Of a stretch of 64,000 bases of DNA, positions 21,440 to 32,402 are shown in pieces. Origin of the DNA: Bicyclus anynana (lineage: Eukaryota > Arthropoda > Insecta > Lepidoptera > Nymphalidae); contig NC_069095.1 in NCBI RefSeq assembly GCF_947172395.1, positions 15,102,271-15,166,270 of the forward strand, written 5' to 3'. The notes under the pieces were generated by a model. That model was not told where the DNA came from. It did not search any database and worked only from the letters and a program-made list of their open reading frames with translations. Position 1 is the stretch's first letter. Each line of letters starts with the position of its first letter. A program made the translations under genes and the position numbers.

Positions 21440-21920
21440 AGTACTTGTATTGCCTATGAATTGGGGTATTAGTTTTCAATATAAGAAAGTTGTTTCAGGC
21501 TAAGCTTTATTTACTTGGGCATACGATGGAAATTAATCCATTCCTTTTTAAACGATTCTTGAAAAAAAGATTGTATAGAAGCACGCTAATACTTGTCTCA
21601 ATATGAACAATTAATATACTACCTACTCGTAATTGAGTAATAGAAAATAATATGAACATTCTAAATTCAAGTTGTCTTGAGAATGAATTCCAATTTCTAA
21701 GTCAAAAAGACTTAGCATGATCAGCATTTTATTTTTGGTCTGGGTTGCGTTAATGCTTTAATTTGACTGTTTATTTTACAGACTTTATCAGCAATATTTT
21801 ATCAATTATTTTATAATCATAACAAAAAAATATTGTAAGTGCCGCAGCTGGTAGGGTTGGAAAAAAATCTTAATACGTTTTTTTTTTAAAATATTTTACA
21901 AAGAAAATTGACTTATTCAC
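21440..21920. other. downstream flank of the lipocalin-like gene
   Basis: AT-rich with no repeat or gene recognised. Confidence 0.5.
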
Positions 21921-21946
21921 AATTTATTTACGTATACGTATGGATA

Positions 21947-22525
21947 TCAAAAAAAAATGTCTTCCGTACAAAATCTTCTCTTCTCCATATTTTTTACGTC
22001 ATTGATAGTCGCAATGACTCTGTTCAATTCTTGTTTGGTGATGTTGCGTTTCCGCGATAGCAACGATTTGAAGTTACCACGCCACCTACATTCATGTACC
22101 AACATGTAATCTTCACTCACTTTTCTGAATACCCTCACTCCATACAAATCTTCCTTATAGAAATAATTCTTAGGATCGTATACGACGAATTTCGCTTCTG
22201 CATTACCCATAATCATCTCTTTGTATATAAATGCTTCAGCTATGACTGGATTGTCGTCTATGTTAAAAGGATTTTGTAATCTGTAACCTTCTCTGTACCT
22301 CTGTTTATCTGAGTCTGTGGCATTCTTGATGACAGTTTCTCTGCAATAGTTTGAAGAAGGTAAATCCAATCTTGGGGCGAATTCGCATACACTGTACCAT
22401 GTTCCGATTAAAAAACTATTATCTAAATTACTCTTGTATGAATTTATGCAAGATTGATCAACTTCAGATAAACTCCTAACAAAATTAAAATAGACGACAC
22501 ATATAAATATATGAAATAGATACAT
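21947..22525 (-). CDS. secreted lipocalin-like protein, single exon
   Basis: 192 residues starting at the only sensible ATG (22525). Residues 1-18 form a hydrophobic signal peptide (MYLFHIFICVVYFNFVRS). The mature part opens SEVDQSCINSY and has the lipocalin-type G-x-W box at 41-44 (FLIGTWYSVCEFAPRLDLP), Cys at 26, 47, 61, 146 and 186 that could form two disulfides plus one spare, and N-glycosylation sites at Asn68 (NAT) and Asn161 (NIT). Size and the GxW and late-Cys pattern fit insect extracellular lipocalins that carry small hydrophobic ligands, but the later lipocalin motifs are weak, so function is open. The absence of introns is unusual for the family. A minus-strand AATAAA lies at 21928-21923, 19 nt past the stop. 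TATAAA at 22540-22535 is only 10 nt before the ATG, so it is probably not the TATA box. Confidence 0.75.
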   Translation of the reverse strand: MYLFHIFICVVYFNFVRSLSEVDQSCINSYKSNLDNSFLIGTWYSVCEFAPRLDLPSSNYCRETVIKNATDSDKQRYREGYRLQNPFNIDDNPVIAEAFIYKEMIMGNAEAKFVVYDPKNYFYKEDLYGVRVFRKVSEDYMLVHECRWRGNFKSLLSRKRNITKQELNRVIATINDVKNMEKRRFCTEDIFF

Positions 22526-22529
22526 GATG

Positions 22530-22992
22530 TTGTCTTTATAAGAGTTTTTACTGCAATGGTTATTTCGACTATTAACTTAACGACTACTATTATTGTTAAT
22601 ACATTAGAAATGCCTATACAGTTAATTGATTGGTAAACATCATTGTTTAATGATACAATTGACGGGTGTTAACTGGTTAAATCTTGTTTAGTTAATCGTT
22701 TACTATTTACTTATTTTATGACTTAGTGAATAATATTAATTTAATAACCCATGTTTAAGCTATCAGTAGATTATTTATGATTTGACTAACAGAGGCCCGT
22801 GACTGCGTTTCTGTTAGTGAAACCTTTATAATCTTTTATACTTTTTTTTTGTCATAACTTTTATAATATTTTAAACTTCACTCTATCGTGAGTGTATTTC
22901 TTCATAATACTGAAATTCAAAACTAATATTATTTTGTTGAATATGCCCGAACAATTTGAAACTCATACTCTTAATCATCACGTATGTAGTAG
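22530..22992. other. upstream flank of the lipocalin-like gene
   Basis: AT-rich presumed 5' region. No initiator/TATA pair at a standard distance from the ATG could be singled out. Confidence 0.4.
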
Positions 22993-23283
22993 GTTTTTTT
23001 TATTCTTTACAAGTTAGCCCTTGACTACAGTTTCACTTGATGGTTATTGATAATGCAGTCTAAGATGGAAGCGGGCTAACTTGTTAGGACGCGGTTGAAA
23101 ATCCACACTCCTTTCGGTTTCTACACGACATCATACCGGAAAGCTAAATCGCTTGGCGGTACGTCTTTGCCGGTAGGGTGGTAACTAGCCACGGCCGAAA
23201 TCTCATTTTCCCAGCCCGGGATCGTACCCAAGACCTCCGTTTTGTAAATCCACCGCGCATGCCACTGCGCCACGGAGGCCGTC
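22993..23283 (-). mobile_element. SINE family A, full length
   Basis: Complete minus-strand copy: head GGCCTCCGTGGCGCAGTGGC (inverse at 23261-23280), B-box region GGGTACGATCCCGGGC, and A-rich tail at 22993-23006. Confidence 0.9.
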
Positions 23284-23688
23284 AAAAATACAAATAAAAT
23301 ACCTACAAAATAAAGTCGCTTGCACTGGATGTTCGATCATTTAAACTATTCAATGGATTTTTATGCAGTTTTCAGCAACAGGTAGAGGAATTAAAGAGAA
23401 AGGAATACAGAAAATACATCAGAGATTTAAAAAGCAGAGGTACAGGGTCGTATGTTTCGTCTATTATGATATCCTGTAGTCTATACTAATATTGTAATAC
23501 CTATTAGTATCTACAATCTACACAACACCTGTGTGAAGCCGGGGCGAGTCACTAGTCTTTTAATAACACTTTGTTTAAATATAAGATTATAATTTTAAAT
23601 TTCAAAAAGATTATAAAAACCTGTTTTAACTACAAACTCGCATAAAAAAATTAAACTTTAAAAATGACAAATTCTAAGGTAATTTATG

Positions 23689-23914
23689 ACTAGCGGACGC
23701 CCGCGACTTCATCCGCGTGGAATTTAGTTTTTCACAAATCCCTCGGGAACCATGGATTATTCCGGGATAAAAAGTAGCCTATGTATTAATCTAGAGTAAA
23801 ATCTATTTCCATTCCAAATTTCAGCCAAATTGCTTCAGTCGTAGCGCCGTTAAAGAGTAACAAACATCCAAACAAACATCCATACAAACTTGCGCGCTTA
23901 TAATATTAGTAGGA
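23689..23914 (+). mobile_element. Lep1-like repeat, complete
   Basis: Runs from CTAGCGGACGCCCGCGACTT to CTTATAATATTAGTAGGAT, with CCATGGATTATTCCGGGATA and AGTAGCCTATGTATTAATC in between. This is the clearest full copy of the main subtype. Confidence 0.8.
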
Positions 23915-24236
23915 TTTAACCATTCTATGTTATAACTACTAAACCATCACGGTACATTTGTATTAATATCCCAACACCGTTATTAAAAAAACTGTTAATC
24001 CCCGTTTGTAAAGATATTTCCCCAAAAAGGGCTTGCTCATTTTCGTTTCCCCAAATCCCCAGATTTGTCCCCAAATCCACCGGCACGCGTCCATTATTCC
24101 ATTATTATTATCCCATAATGAGATAATACGGGATAATGCAAGCGTCAATCATTGCGTAATAAGCAGTTATCGATGGGCCAACACAATTGTATCGCTACAT
24201 AGAAAACTACATCTTAAATTACGGGAATTTCGATTA
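23915..24236. other. intergenic, nothing recognised
   Basis: Contains a CCCCAAATCC-rich stretch at 24015-24080; no gene. Confidence 0.45.
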
Positions 24237-24290
24237 TTAACCGACTTCAAAAAAAGGAGGAGGTTTCTCAATTCGACCGCATATATGTTT
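24237..24290 (+). mobile_element. MITE terminus, CCGACTTCAAAAAAGGAGG family
   Basis: One end only, same words as at 7034-7090. Confidence 0.6.
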
Positions 24291-24715
24291 TTTATTTTCA
24301 TTTTAATTTTGAAAAATGATTTTTTTAAATCTTTCTTTATTCATCATCCATGAGGTCATTTGACGGTAATAAATCATACCGAACAATACATGTAAATATT
24401 TTTACCTGGCTACAAAGCTAAGATATGTAAGGGGCGAGACTCTTAAATATTTGATTAAGATTATATTTGCTCTAAGCTAGGCTTAATTTACCTGTAAATT
24501 ATATAAACCACATAAAAATCACTTTCATAGTATTGGAGCTAAATATACGCTAACAGACAGAACGCCAAAGAAACAAGGATGCAGTATTCCTCTTTTTATA
24601 ATCAATATATCACAAAACACGTGACTTCTCACTGAAAAGTAACTGAAAACTACGCGTTGCGTTCATTCATAGACAACTCAAAAACAATGTGTAAATGTAT
24701 TGATGTGACAAGTCA

Positions 24716-24727
24716 CCATCATCATCG

Positions 24728-24758
<31 letters not shown>

Positions 24759-24759
24759 T
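24716..24759. repeat. (CAT)n microsatellite, RTE tail
   Basis: About 13 trinucleotide units directly joined to the RTE 3' end at 24760; expansion of the element's own GAT tail. Confidence 0.9.
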
Positions 24760-24850
24760 ATCAGCCGATATACGTCCACTGCTGGACATAGGCCTCTTGC
24801 ATGAGCCTCCAAGCAAAACGGTCTCGAGCCGTCAGCTTCCAGCGGCTTCC
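24760..24850 (-). mobile_element. RTE-type LINE, extreme 3' end
   Basis: Only the last ~90 bp: CAGCCGATATACGTCCACTG and GACATAGGCCTCTTGCATGA. Truncated at the 5' side near 24850. Confidence 0.75.
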
Positions 24851-24964
24851 TGCAACAAAGGTGACAAGAGTATATACCTAAAACTTATTTGGAACAGAGT
24901 GTCACATCACAAGGACTTTCTTGTACAGTCCATCCTACCTAATGGTTCAGTAATTTCGTTGAAC

Positions 24965-25190
24965 TGGACATTTGACTGGTGGGAGGCTTCGGCCGCGGGG
25001 CTAGTTACCACCCTATCGACAAAGACATACCGCCAAGCGATTTAGCGTTCCGGTATGTTGTCGTGTAGAAACCGAAAGGGGTGTAGATTTCACTCCACTC
25101 CCAAGTTAGCCCGCTTCCATCTTAGATTGCATCGTCACTTACCATCGAGATTGTAGTCAAGGGCTTACTTGTAGAGAGAAAAAAAATTAC
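24965..25190 (+). mobile_element. SINE family A, head missing
   Basis: Starts in the body (TGGTGGGAGGCTTCGGCCGC at 24978) and runs to the A-rich tail at 25182. No tRNA head. Confidence 0.85.
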
Positions 25191-25430
25191 AGTCCTTCTA
25201 ACCGAGACCATTTTGAGTGTGACCATGTTCAATTTACAGTGATTTTTTTCGTAACCACATCTTTTAAATATGACCAATTCGACAAGGAGATGTGATCTCA
25301 TTGAAGCTATTTACCGCTGCGGCCGGCTGATATGTGATATACCACATGCGAAATATAAGCGAAAACATTCACTTTAAAAAAAAAATAAAGAGATAAAAAA
25401 TGATCAGTATAACCACGTCATCCATCCGTG
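25191..25430. other. intergenic, nothing recognised
   Basis: No gene or repeat family recognised. Confidence 0.4.
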
Positions 25431-25433
25431 TAA

Positions 25434-25567
25434 TAGAGCAACTTGTATTGTTGGAACAGCGCTGGCTCACGTTGCCCAAACAATCGCTCCGACCCTCAGC
25501 CGCCATTTTTAACGAACCCTTTCTGACCCTTCGCAAACTTTTTCCAGATTCGCATCACGTACGCTAA
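25434..25567. other. GC-richer exon-like or promoter-like block
   Basis: Unusually GC-rich for the region. On plus there is a 43-codon frame (AGC at 25436 to TAA at 25565) with residues LEQRWLTLPKQSLRPSAAIF. On minus there is an ATG in the good context AAAAATGGCGGCTGAGG (start codon at 25506-25504) with a GTGAGC donor-like word 12 codons later. I cannot decide between a first exon and chance. Confidence 0.25.
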
Positions 25568-25923
25568 AAAACTCAATCCTTTACGTGTTCACAATTAGGG
25601 TGAGAACAGATGGAGCTGTCACGTAGACGTGCCGAGAGGATGAGTGTCTACACCTAGATACGTAAGTATCACGTACGTATGATTCACATATAGAGCTAAA
25701 AAAACATATTCAAATTGATTTCTTTGAAGTAGATATTTATTTATAAACTTCTGAAAAGTATTAATAGTGAATAGTGACTCTACCACTGGTTCTTTAAAAC
25801 GTAAAGCACATTCTACCGAGCAGTAGCGATACTCAGTAGTAGTAGTAAAGTATATCTGCCATAAGCAATGCCTTGAGACCCAATATTTTTTTTATTTATT
25901 TATTTATTTACTTAAGACATTAT

Positions 25924-26230
25924 ATCGTCGTCATCAACCCATATTCGGCTCACTGCTGAGCTCGAGTCTCCTCTCAGAATGAGAGGGGTTAGGCCAATAG
26001 TCCACCACGCTGGCCCAATGCGGATTGGCAGACTTCACACACGCAGAGAATTAAGAAAATTCTCTGGTTTGCAGATTTCCTCACGATGTTTTCCTTCACC
26101 GCTAGAGACACGTGATATTTAATTTCTTAAAATGCACACAACTGAAAAGTTGGAGGTGCATGCCCCGGACCGGAACCCACACCCTCAGGAATCGGAGGCA
26201 GAGGTCATATCCACTGGGCTATTACGGCTC
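25924..26230 (-). mobile_element. SINE family B, full length
   Basis: Minus-strand copy with tail (CGTCGTCATCAACCCATATT) and head (GGTCATATCCACTGGGCTAT) both present. Confidence 0.88.
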
Positions 26231-26361
26231 TTACATTAATTATTATTTCATAAACTATACTAAATAAATACATAAGAAATTATTTACAATTTTTTTTTCT
26301 TCGTAATGCTCGTAATCGCTTGTCGGCTTTGCTGAGCACTGCACATTCCTTTTATGAAAAC

Positions 26362-26551
26362 CTACTAATAATATTATAAACACGAAAGTTGGTTGGATGT
26401 TTGTATGGATGTTTGCTTGTTCCTCTTTAACGCCACAACTACTGAACCGATTTGGCTGAAATTTGGAATAGAAATAGATTTTACTCTGGGTAAACACATA
26501 GATTTTTCATCCCGGAAAAAATCATGGTTCCCGACTTGTGAAAACTAAACT
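26362..26551 (-). mobile_element. Lep1-like repeat
   Basis: Minus-strand copy with the ATATTATAAACACGAAAGTT end and inverse of GGGAACCATGATTTTTTCCG; the GACGCCCGCG head is lost. Confidence 0.7.
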
Positions 26552-26984
26552 TTACGATCAACTAAAGGGAAAAGGAAATATTAGCCATGCAATGTAGACT
26601 TAAGATTTAAAAAATGCGGTTAACCATAGAAATTAAAATATCAAGATTATACCCATTCAGATAGAAAGTTTTATTGTTACTTCATGATAATATCAAAATA
26701 GTGTTGCAAAAAGGACTTGTTTTATTAAAGTTGAATTTGAAAAACATGAAAGATGCGTGGGAGCAAATGTCTCTCCATTCATTTGTATGCGAGACATAAT
26801 AAAATATTCAAGAGATATAAGTAAGGTTTGTCTATTTTCGGAAAACGCTTGAGCTTGGGATGTAGTCGATAGCACAAACGTCTTTGTGTGAGTAAACCAA
26901 GGAACGTCAGCATAGTAGAAACATATCTTTAAATTATGAAATTTCAATGACTTAAGCTAATGAAATTGAAATAAATTGGCTTCA
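26552..26984. other. intergenic, nothing recognised
   Basis: A minus-strand frame at 26693-26947 has no motif I recognise. Confidence 0.4.
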
Positions 26985-27170
26985 ATTGGCCGTGGCTAGT
27001 TATCACCCTACCGGCAAAAACGGACCACCAAGCGGCTCCGTAGCGTTCCGGTACGATGTCGTGGAAAAATCGAACGGGGGTATGGACTTTCGTCCTCCTC
27101 CTACCAAGTTAGCCCGCTTATATCTTAGATTGCTTCATCACTTACGATAAGGTGCGATTATAGTCAAGGG
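26985..27170 (+). mobile_element. SINE family A, head missing, with expanded tail
   Basis: Body from GGCCGTGGCTAGTTATCACC to ATTATAGTCAAGGG, then passes into a tandem array of its own tail (27171-27278). Confidence 0.8.
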
Positions 27171-27278
27171 CTTCTAAATAATAAAAAAAATACTAACTTC
27201 TAAAAATTAAAAAAAAAATACTAACTTCTAAAAATTAAAAAAAAATTGTAACTTCTAAAGAATAAAAAAATTCTAAAA
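27171..27278 (+). repeat. four tandem ~27-bp units from a SINE tail
   Basis: Units start CTTCTAAA at 27171, 27197, 27225 and 27252, each followed by an A-rich stretch and an ACTAA or GTAA word. Confidence 0.85.
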
Positions 27279-27291
27279 TACAGTTTCCTAG

Positions 27292-27562
27292 CAGCTATTT
27301 AGCTATTTATTTATAAATATAAATAAATAGCTAAATAGCTGATTTCTGCTTGAAAAGCAGAAATCAGCTTTTCAAGGTCATCAGTTTTTCTAATGTGAAA
27401 AACTGACTGTGCTGTGTATGTTACTTGACTGTGCACTATTACCGATGACAAACCGTCTTCAGAAAGTAGAACATCTTGACTCAAATAATGTTTTCTTGTA
27501 AAAAGCAACTTATCAGACCATTGACTTATAAGATAATCTTTTGAGAAGACTTCTCAAAAGAT
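27292..27562. other. cluster of four stem-loops
   Basis: Perfect inverted repeats: 27292-27314/27319-27341 (23 bp, loop 4), 27337-27351/27355-27369 (15 bp, loop 3), 27381-27390/27397-27406 (10 bp, loop 6) and 27536-27547/27551-27562 (12 bp, loop 3). The first two share the GCTG bases and are mutually exclusive at the junction. The minus strand between them has an open frame (27311 to about 27560) with protein-like composition but no motif I recognise. Confidence 0.8.
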
Positions 27563-27834
27563 GAAGATTCTCAATTAAAAACCTGTAGAATTCCTACAAA
27601 TTAGTAGACTTGACTTTTCATAACTGCTTGTAAGACAGTTTATAATTATAAATAAAAATAAGTAGGTATGCATTATTTTTTTTTAGTAACTTATTTAAAA
27701 GTGAAAGGTTTTATTTTTTTGTCGTCTGAGAGATTGAGATCTGAGATTTACCTTCAGAACTTATACCGGGGAAATGAAAAAAAATAACGCCCTCAATCCG
27801 CATAATTCACTAACACGGACGTATGTTCGTTTCG
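27563..27834. other. intergenic, nothing recognised
   Basis: No gene or repeat family recognised. Confidence 0.4.
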
Positions 27835-27960
27835 AAATTGAGATTTTATATAACAAATGTCACCCGGTGCCTCCACTGATAACCCTTCGTGGATATCATA
27901 CAGTAGGTAGATGACATTTCTCAGTTGATTTGATGTTTATTTTAATAGGTTGTTAATAAA
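27835..27960 (+). repeat. interspersed repeat F, best copy
   Basis: ATTGAGATTTTATATAACAA, ATGTCACCCGGTGCCTCCAC and CTTCGTGGATATCATACAGT define the unit; partner copies lie at 40950-41118 (inverted) and 14435-14560. Confidence 0.65.
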
Positions 27961-27991
27961 GCTGTTAAAATAGGCTGATACTAATATATCG

Positions 27992-28043
27992 TATTTTTAT
28001 TTTATTTAAGACAATCTTTTTATCTTAAAATAAAATAAAAATA
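27992..28043. other. AT-only inverted repeat
   Basis: TATTTTTATTTTATTTAAGA at 27992-28011 pairs with 28023-28043 with one bulged base. It abuts the MITE at 28050. Confidence 0.65.
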
Positions 28044-28049
28044 AAATGG

Positions 28050-28262
28050 AATCGACTTCAAAAACCTATTTCAGTTATTTTAATTTCAACACAAAACTAC
28101 TAAACCGTTTTCGTGAAAATAAAATGAGACCAATCTGGAAGTATACTCTTTCAAACAAAATTATATTTTTTAAAATTTGTTAATAAATGACGAAGTCATG
28201 AGGAACATTGAAAGAAAACACTCGCCTCGAATTGAAAACCTCCTCCTTTTTTGAAGTCGGTT
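28050..28262. mobile_element. MITE with CCGACTTCAAAAA termini, 213 bp
   Basis: Inverted ends AATCGACTTCAAAAACC (28050-28066) and, inverted, AACCGACTTCAAAAAAGGAG (right end 28262). Internal part matches 60130-60235 (GTTTAGTAATTTTGTGTTA and TCATGAAAATCGGTTTAG in that copy). Non-coding. Confidence 0.65.
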
Positions 28263-28264
28263 CA

Positions 28265-29480
28265 AAAGCAATGTATTTTAAGTTTAAAATTATTTCTATT
28301 ATTGCAACTAGGAATTGCAATCATGAAAAACAAACACTGAGAATTGCATTGTACGAAATACTTCTAACATAGAGGATAGTTTAAAATTCAAATGTACCCA
28401 CTACCAGCGCACCAACAAAAGCAAACATAGACGTAAAGCAATCTCGTAACTTGAATTTTAAAATAACCCTGTACTCAATGAAACAGCGTCCCGGTAAATT
28501 ATTAAAATATGATAATATCGTGCTTTGGAAAAACGTCCCTGTGTAGCTATTATGGACCGAGCCTGCAATAGCCAGATTTACTTCATTTTATAAAGGCTTA
28601 AAATGTGTCTGCCTATGTAAAAGATTGTATACTATAATATAAGATATGTCACTAGCGCGTCGAAACGGAGGCGAACAAAAGCGGCTAATTGTGTTAATTT
28701 CATTAAATCGCATAGTAATCAACGATCGTTATATAAATAAATAATACGTGGGCAGTTCAAATATTATCGATACTAATGCTCTGACATGTTTATTTACTAT
28801 CGAAAAATTTACAAAAATGTACAGTTTTTCTAAATATTTCTCGACAAAAACTATGGAACACTGATCGTAAGGGACCCAGCTATCACATATTTAAGCAGCG
28901 ACCTTCAAAACATACATGCGCGCCATCTACAGCGTTTGTCTCGATCATATTTGAACCACCCTAATACCTAAATTTTTAAATTTAGTACATAGTTTATTTC
29001 TGTTAGTTTTGTTCAATATAAAACGTAGGTAGTATTTAGGTAGTTAATTTAAATAGTTTTAGTATTGGTGTTAAGTTAATTTTAATATTCTACAATCTCT
29101 GGCCGTTTAACTAAGTGGTAACCCTTCGCTAGAGACCCCTAAAGTACTTTTAAAAAAACTTTAATAGTATGTTTTGACTATAGAGGATAGGCTGACAAAC
29201 TTATATCCGTCAAAAAATGAGGTAAGTGTGGCTATAGCAGGCTCTAGGTCCGTAGTATAGCTGAAATTGGTGTCTTTCTACACTTCTTTTGTTATTCTAA
29301 TTTAGGATGTAGTGTAAGTAATTTCAGTGTGTTTTGTCCAGATGTCTTTGTGTTATTCTTTTTCATTTCAATAATATTGCTGTTTGCTATTGATATAAGT
29401 TTGTTGAGAACAATTCGCCAGTTTTTCGTCACACGGATTAGATGTCAGAATCTTACAGAAACATGCAAAATTAAATATAT
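28265..29480. other. intergenic with shared short words
   Basis: The inverse of AATGAGGTAAATCTGGCTAT near 28565 and the direct word near 29215 match the scrap at 17130. No gene found. Confidence 0.4.
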
Positions 29481-29487
29481 ATATAGT

Positions 29488-29620
29488 ATACTAGCAGAAA
29501 CTCGCGGTTTTAACCATATATATATATAGTTTCCATTACCATCAGAATACTGGAATACTTTCTATTAGTAAAAGAATTTTCCAAATCAGCCCAGTAGTTT
29601 TGAAATTTATTCGTTACATT
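29488..29620 (+). mobile_element. decayed Lep1/E-type repeat
   Basis: TACTAGCAGAAACTCGCGGT at the head and TCAGCCCAGTAGTTTTGAAA toward the end; strongly diverged. Confidence 0.5.
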
Positions 29621-29718
29621 AGTATATGCATAAATTAATATGTTGGAATAGAACATTACATACCACCATTCAAACTGTTTCTAAATATCTTTCATTTCTC
29701 TACCTGGTTTCCTGACAG

Positions 29719-29832
29719 GAACAATGGAAGCTGGCATTCCATAACTTCTCAGTGCGTACGAGACCAACGGACATCAACTTTGTAACGATGCAGATTACTT
29801 TGCCACCCGGCTGTTCTATAGTAAAAGGGTGA
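29719..29832 (+). other. candidate terminal exon (plus strand)
   Basis: A strong acceptor (pyrimidine-rich 29684-29714 then CTGACAG ending 29718) is followed by 37 open codons: EQWKLAFHNFSVRTRPTDIN, FVTMQITLPPGCSIVKG and TGA at 29830-29832. GC content is above the surroundings. The protein is not recognised and no matching upstream donor was identified. Confidence 0.3.
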
Positions 29833-30073
29833 AGGAGGAACTATCCCCATTGATGAGTAGATAGCTAAAGGTACTGATATCGTCTAGCCTGTGGTTTTGT
29901 GAAGCTAGACGTATCGACGCCCGCCGTGATGAATTATTGCGAGAGTCAATTATTCAGACAACAGCCATCGCGGGATTAAAAATTTAACATTCTCTCTCAC
30001 ACGCGGGCCCGGACAAGTTTGATAGTGCACTTCGTGGGATTGACAGTTCGGGGGCTTTGACCTTAGTAAGAGA

Positions 30074-30383
30074 CTCATCATTATCAACCCATATTCGGCT
30101 CACTGCTGAGCTCTAGTCCACTCAAGATGAGAGCGGTTAGGCCAATAGTTCACCACGCTGGCCCAATGCGGATTGGCAGACTTCACACACGCAGAGAGTT
30201 AAGAAAATTTTCTAGTATGCAGTTTGTTGTGCCTCACGATGTTTTCCTTCACCGTTTGAGACACGTAATATTTAATTTCTTATAATGCACACAACTGAAA
30301 AGTTGCATGCCCCGGACCGGATTCGAACTCACACCCTCCGGAATCGGAGGCAGAGGTCATATCTACTGGGCTATCACTGCTCT
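30074..30383 (-). mobile_element. SINE family B, near full length
   Basis: Minus-strand copy. It lacks GGAGGTGC-adjacent bases (short deletion near 30303) but keeps head (inverse of CAGTGATAGCCCAGTAGATA) and tail. Confidence 0.87.
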
Positions 30384-31972
30384 CAGTAAGAGTACTAATA
30401 ACCAACCAACCACCAGTTGGCAGTAAAATTGCCAGTAAAAATACAGATTGGAATTAGACTGTCCTGTTGTTCAAATTATTATCATTGCCACTTCGAATTA
30501 TGAGGTTTTGCTTTCGAGTCCTGGTCTATGAACATTGAACACTTATGTTATAACTTTCTTCCGGGAAATTCTCAGTAGCTCTCTTGGAGTTAAAAAGGTG
30601 TGTGTCCTCAGAAATCCGTTGAAAATCTGAGATACGTTTTTAAAAAAGTTTTTGATGGGTTTGTCCTCTAAATGAAATTAATCTAATATTTGAGATGTCC
30701 AAATAAAAAATAATCCATTTAACAAATTTTGTATAAAGCTTCTCATATCTTTTGTACAGATATTATGAATAAAATATAATACATACTAAAACGTATTTAA
30801 GCCCGATGTTTGCGGAGCAATATTTTACTGCATTAACATTTTATAAAACGTTGTAATGTAATAATTCAAAGGATATTACATCACAAAACCGAACCCTGGC
30901 ACAATTGAAACGTTGGGCCCGAAATATGGCAGCATAATACCAGCTGTGGGCCACGAACGTAGATTGTTAAACCGCCTATGAATTTGTAACCGCGAAAGCT
31001 TGTGAGGCTAGAATGATATTTTTTTTTCGAAGTGTTGATAATATTTTGGTATATTTAATACTTTAAAGTAACGCATAGTGACACACTTTAGATTTTAAAA
31101 ACCAGACCTTATTTTAGAATAAAGTAAAACTTGTTGACTGAATCATCTAAGTTATTTAGATTTCATTACAGATTGTATTCTATAATGTAGGCTAAAAAAA
31201 ATAAGAAAATATGTTTCTTTTTAGAAGTAAATACTCGAATTGAAATATGTTAATTGCATACCCCAGCTACAGTATTTAAAAATATACATTAATAATGCTA
31301 CAGAGACACTCACTCAAATATAGTTAAACCATAATTATGTGGATATAAATACTTACAATACTTAGATAAATATAACAAACAATAATAATTATTATTTGAA
31401 ATAGAATTCTTTCAATTTACTTTAATACAATATTACTTTAGTAACGCATACTTTTACTTTGTTCTTCAGGAAATTTGTAAAAAAAAATTGAATTTTTGTC
31501 CTCCGCTACCGCCACGTAAATCGCTCACTCACTGGCCCCGTAATCTTTTGCAAACTTAATAAATTTAGAGCAGGCCGGGCTGTGAGAACATTAAACAAAA
31601 TTATGATTTGTTAATAACAAGCACAGAGGAGCGGATGTTTGTCTGTCTGTTGTTACAACTAAACCTCGGATACCCTTTGGCCATGCTTTTTGCGATCTCT
31701 GATCCTTGAGGGTTACATGAAAAAAATTGCTAAAATAGTAGCGATTTTTGGCATGTTTGGAATTCTCTGTATTGAAGCAAACATACAGGTCAAGATCTTT
31801 CAATTTTTAACGTTATAATAAATTGATTAACAATTTTAAATTATCGTCTATTTAAATTAAATAGGTATACCAACCAAGGATTTTTCCATAGTCAGTTCTG
31901 TGAAATAGTGACTCTACGCAAGGCAAATTCAAGTCAACGACCCATGCAGCTGTTTTTTTAAATAATCTCTGT
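30384..31972. other. intergenic, nothing recognised
   Basis: 1.6 kb of AT-rich sequence without a gene, clear repeat or structured element. Confidence 0.5.
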
Positions 31973-31975
31973 TAT

Positions 31976-32155
31976 GAAGTTTAGTTTTTCACAAATGTCT
32001 CGGGAACCATGGATTTTTCCAGAATGCTTATGTGTTAATCCAGAGTAAAATCTATTTCCATTCCAAATTTCAGCCAAATCGATTTAGTAGTTGCGCCTAT
32101 AAAGAGTAACAAACATCCATACAAACTTTCGCGTTTATAATACTAGTAAGATGCA
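31976..32155 (+). mobile_element. Lep1-like repeat, head truncated
   Basis: Begins at AGTTTAGTTTTTCACAAATG and ends TTTATAATACTAGTAAGAT. Confidence 0.75.
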
Positions 32156-32402
32156 TTACTGTGTCAGAGAAGTCACTAATTTCAAAATTGTAAACTTTGT
32201 AACAAATTGTAGCTGTATGCCGCGGTTTCGATCACCTACATTCGGAAGTGTCGGGATAAAATGTAAGTATGAGTTATTCCAGACAAGCTTCTTACAGCAG
32301 TTCTGCATAATGAACTGGTCATAGATGTTTTTAAAATAAGCTTACGTACTCATGTATTTGAATTTTATAGTGATTTCCCTCGATAAATTTACCTACGAGT
32401 AC

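Noticed and set aside
22535..22540. TATAAA as the promoter of the lipocalin-like gene
   Set aside because: It lies 10 nt from the ATG, which would put the transcription start inside the coding sequence.
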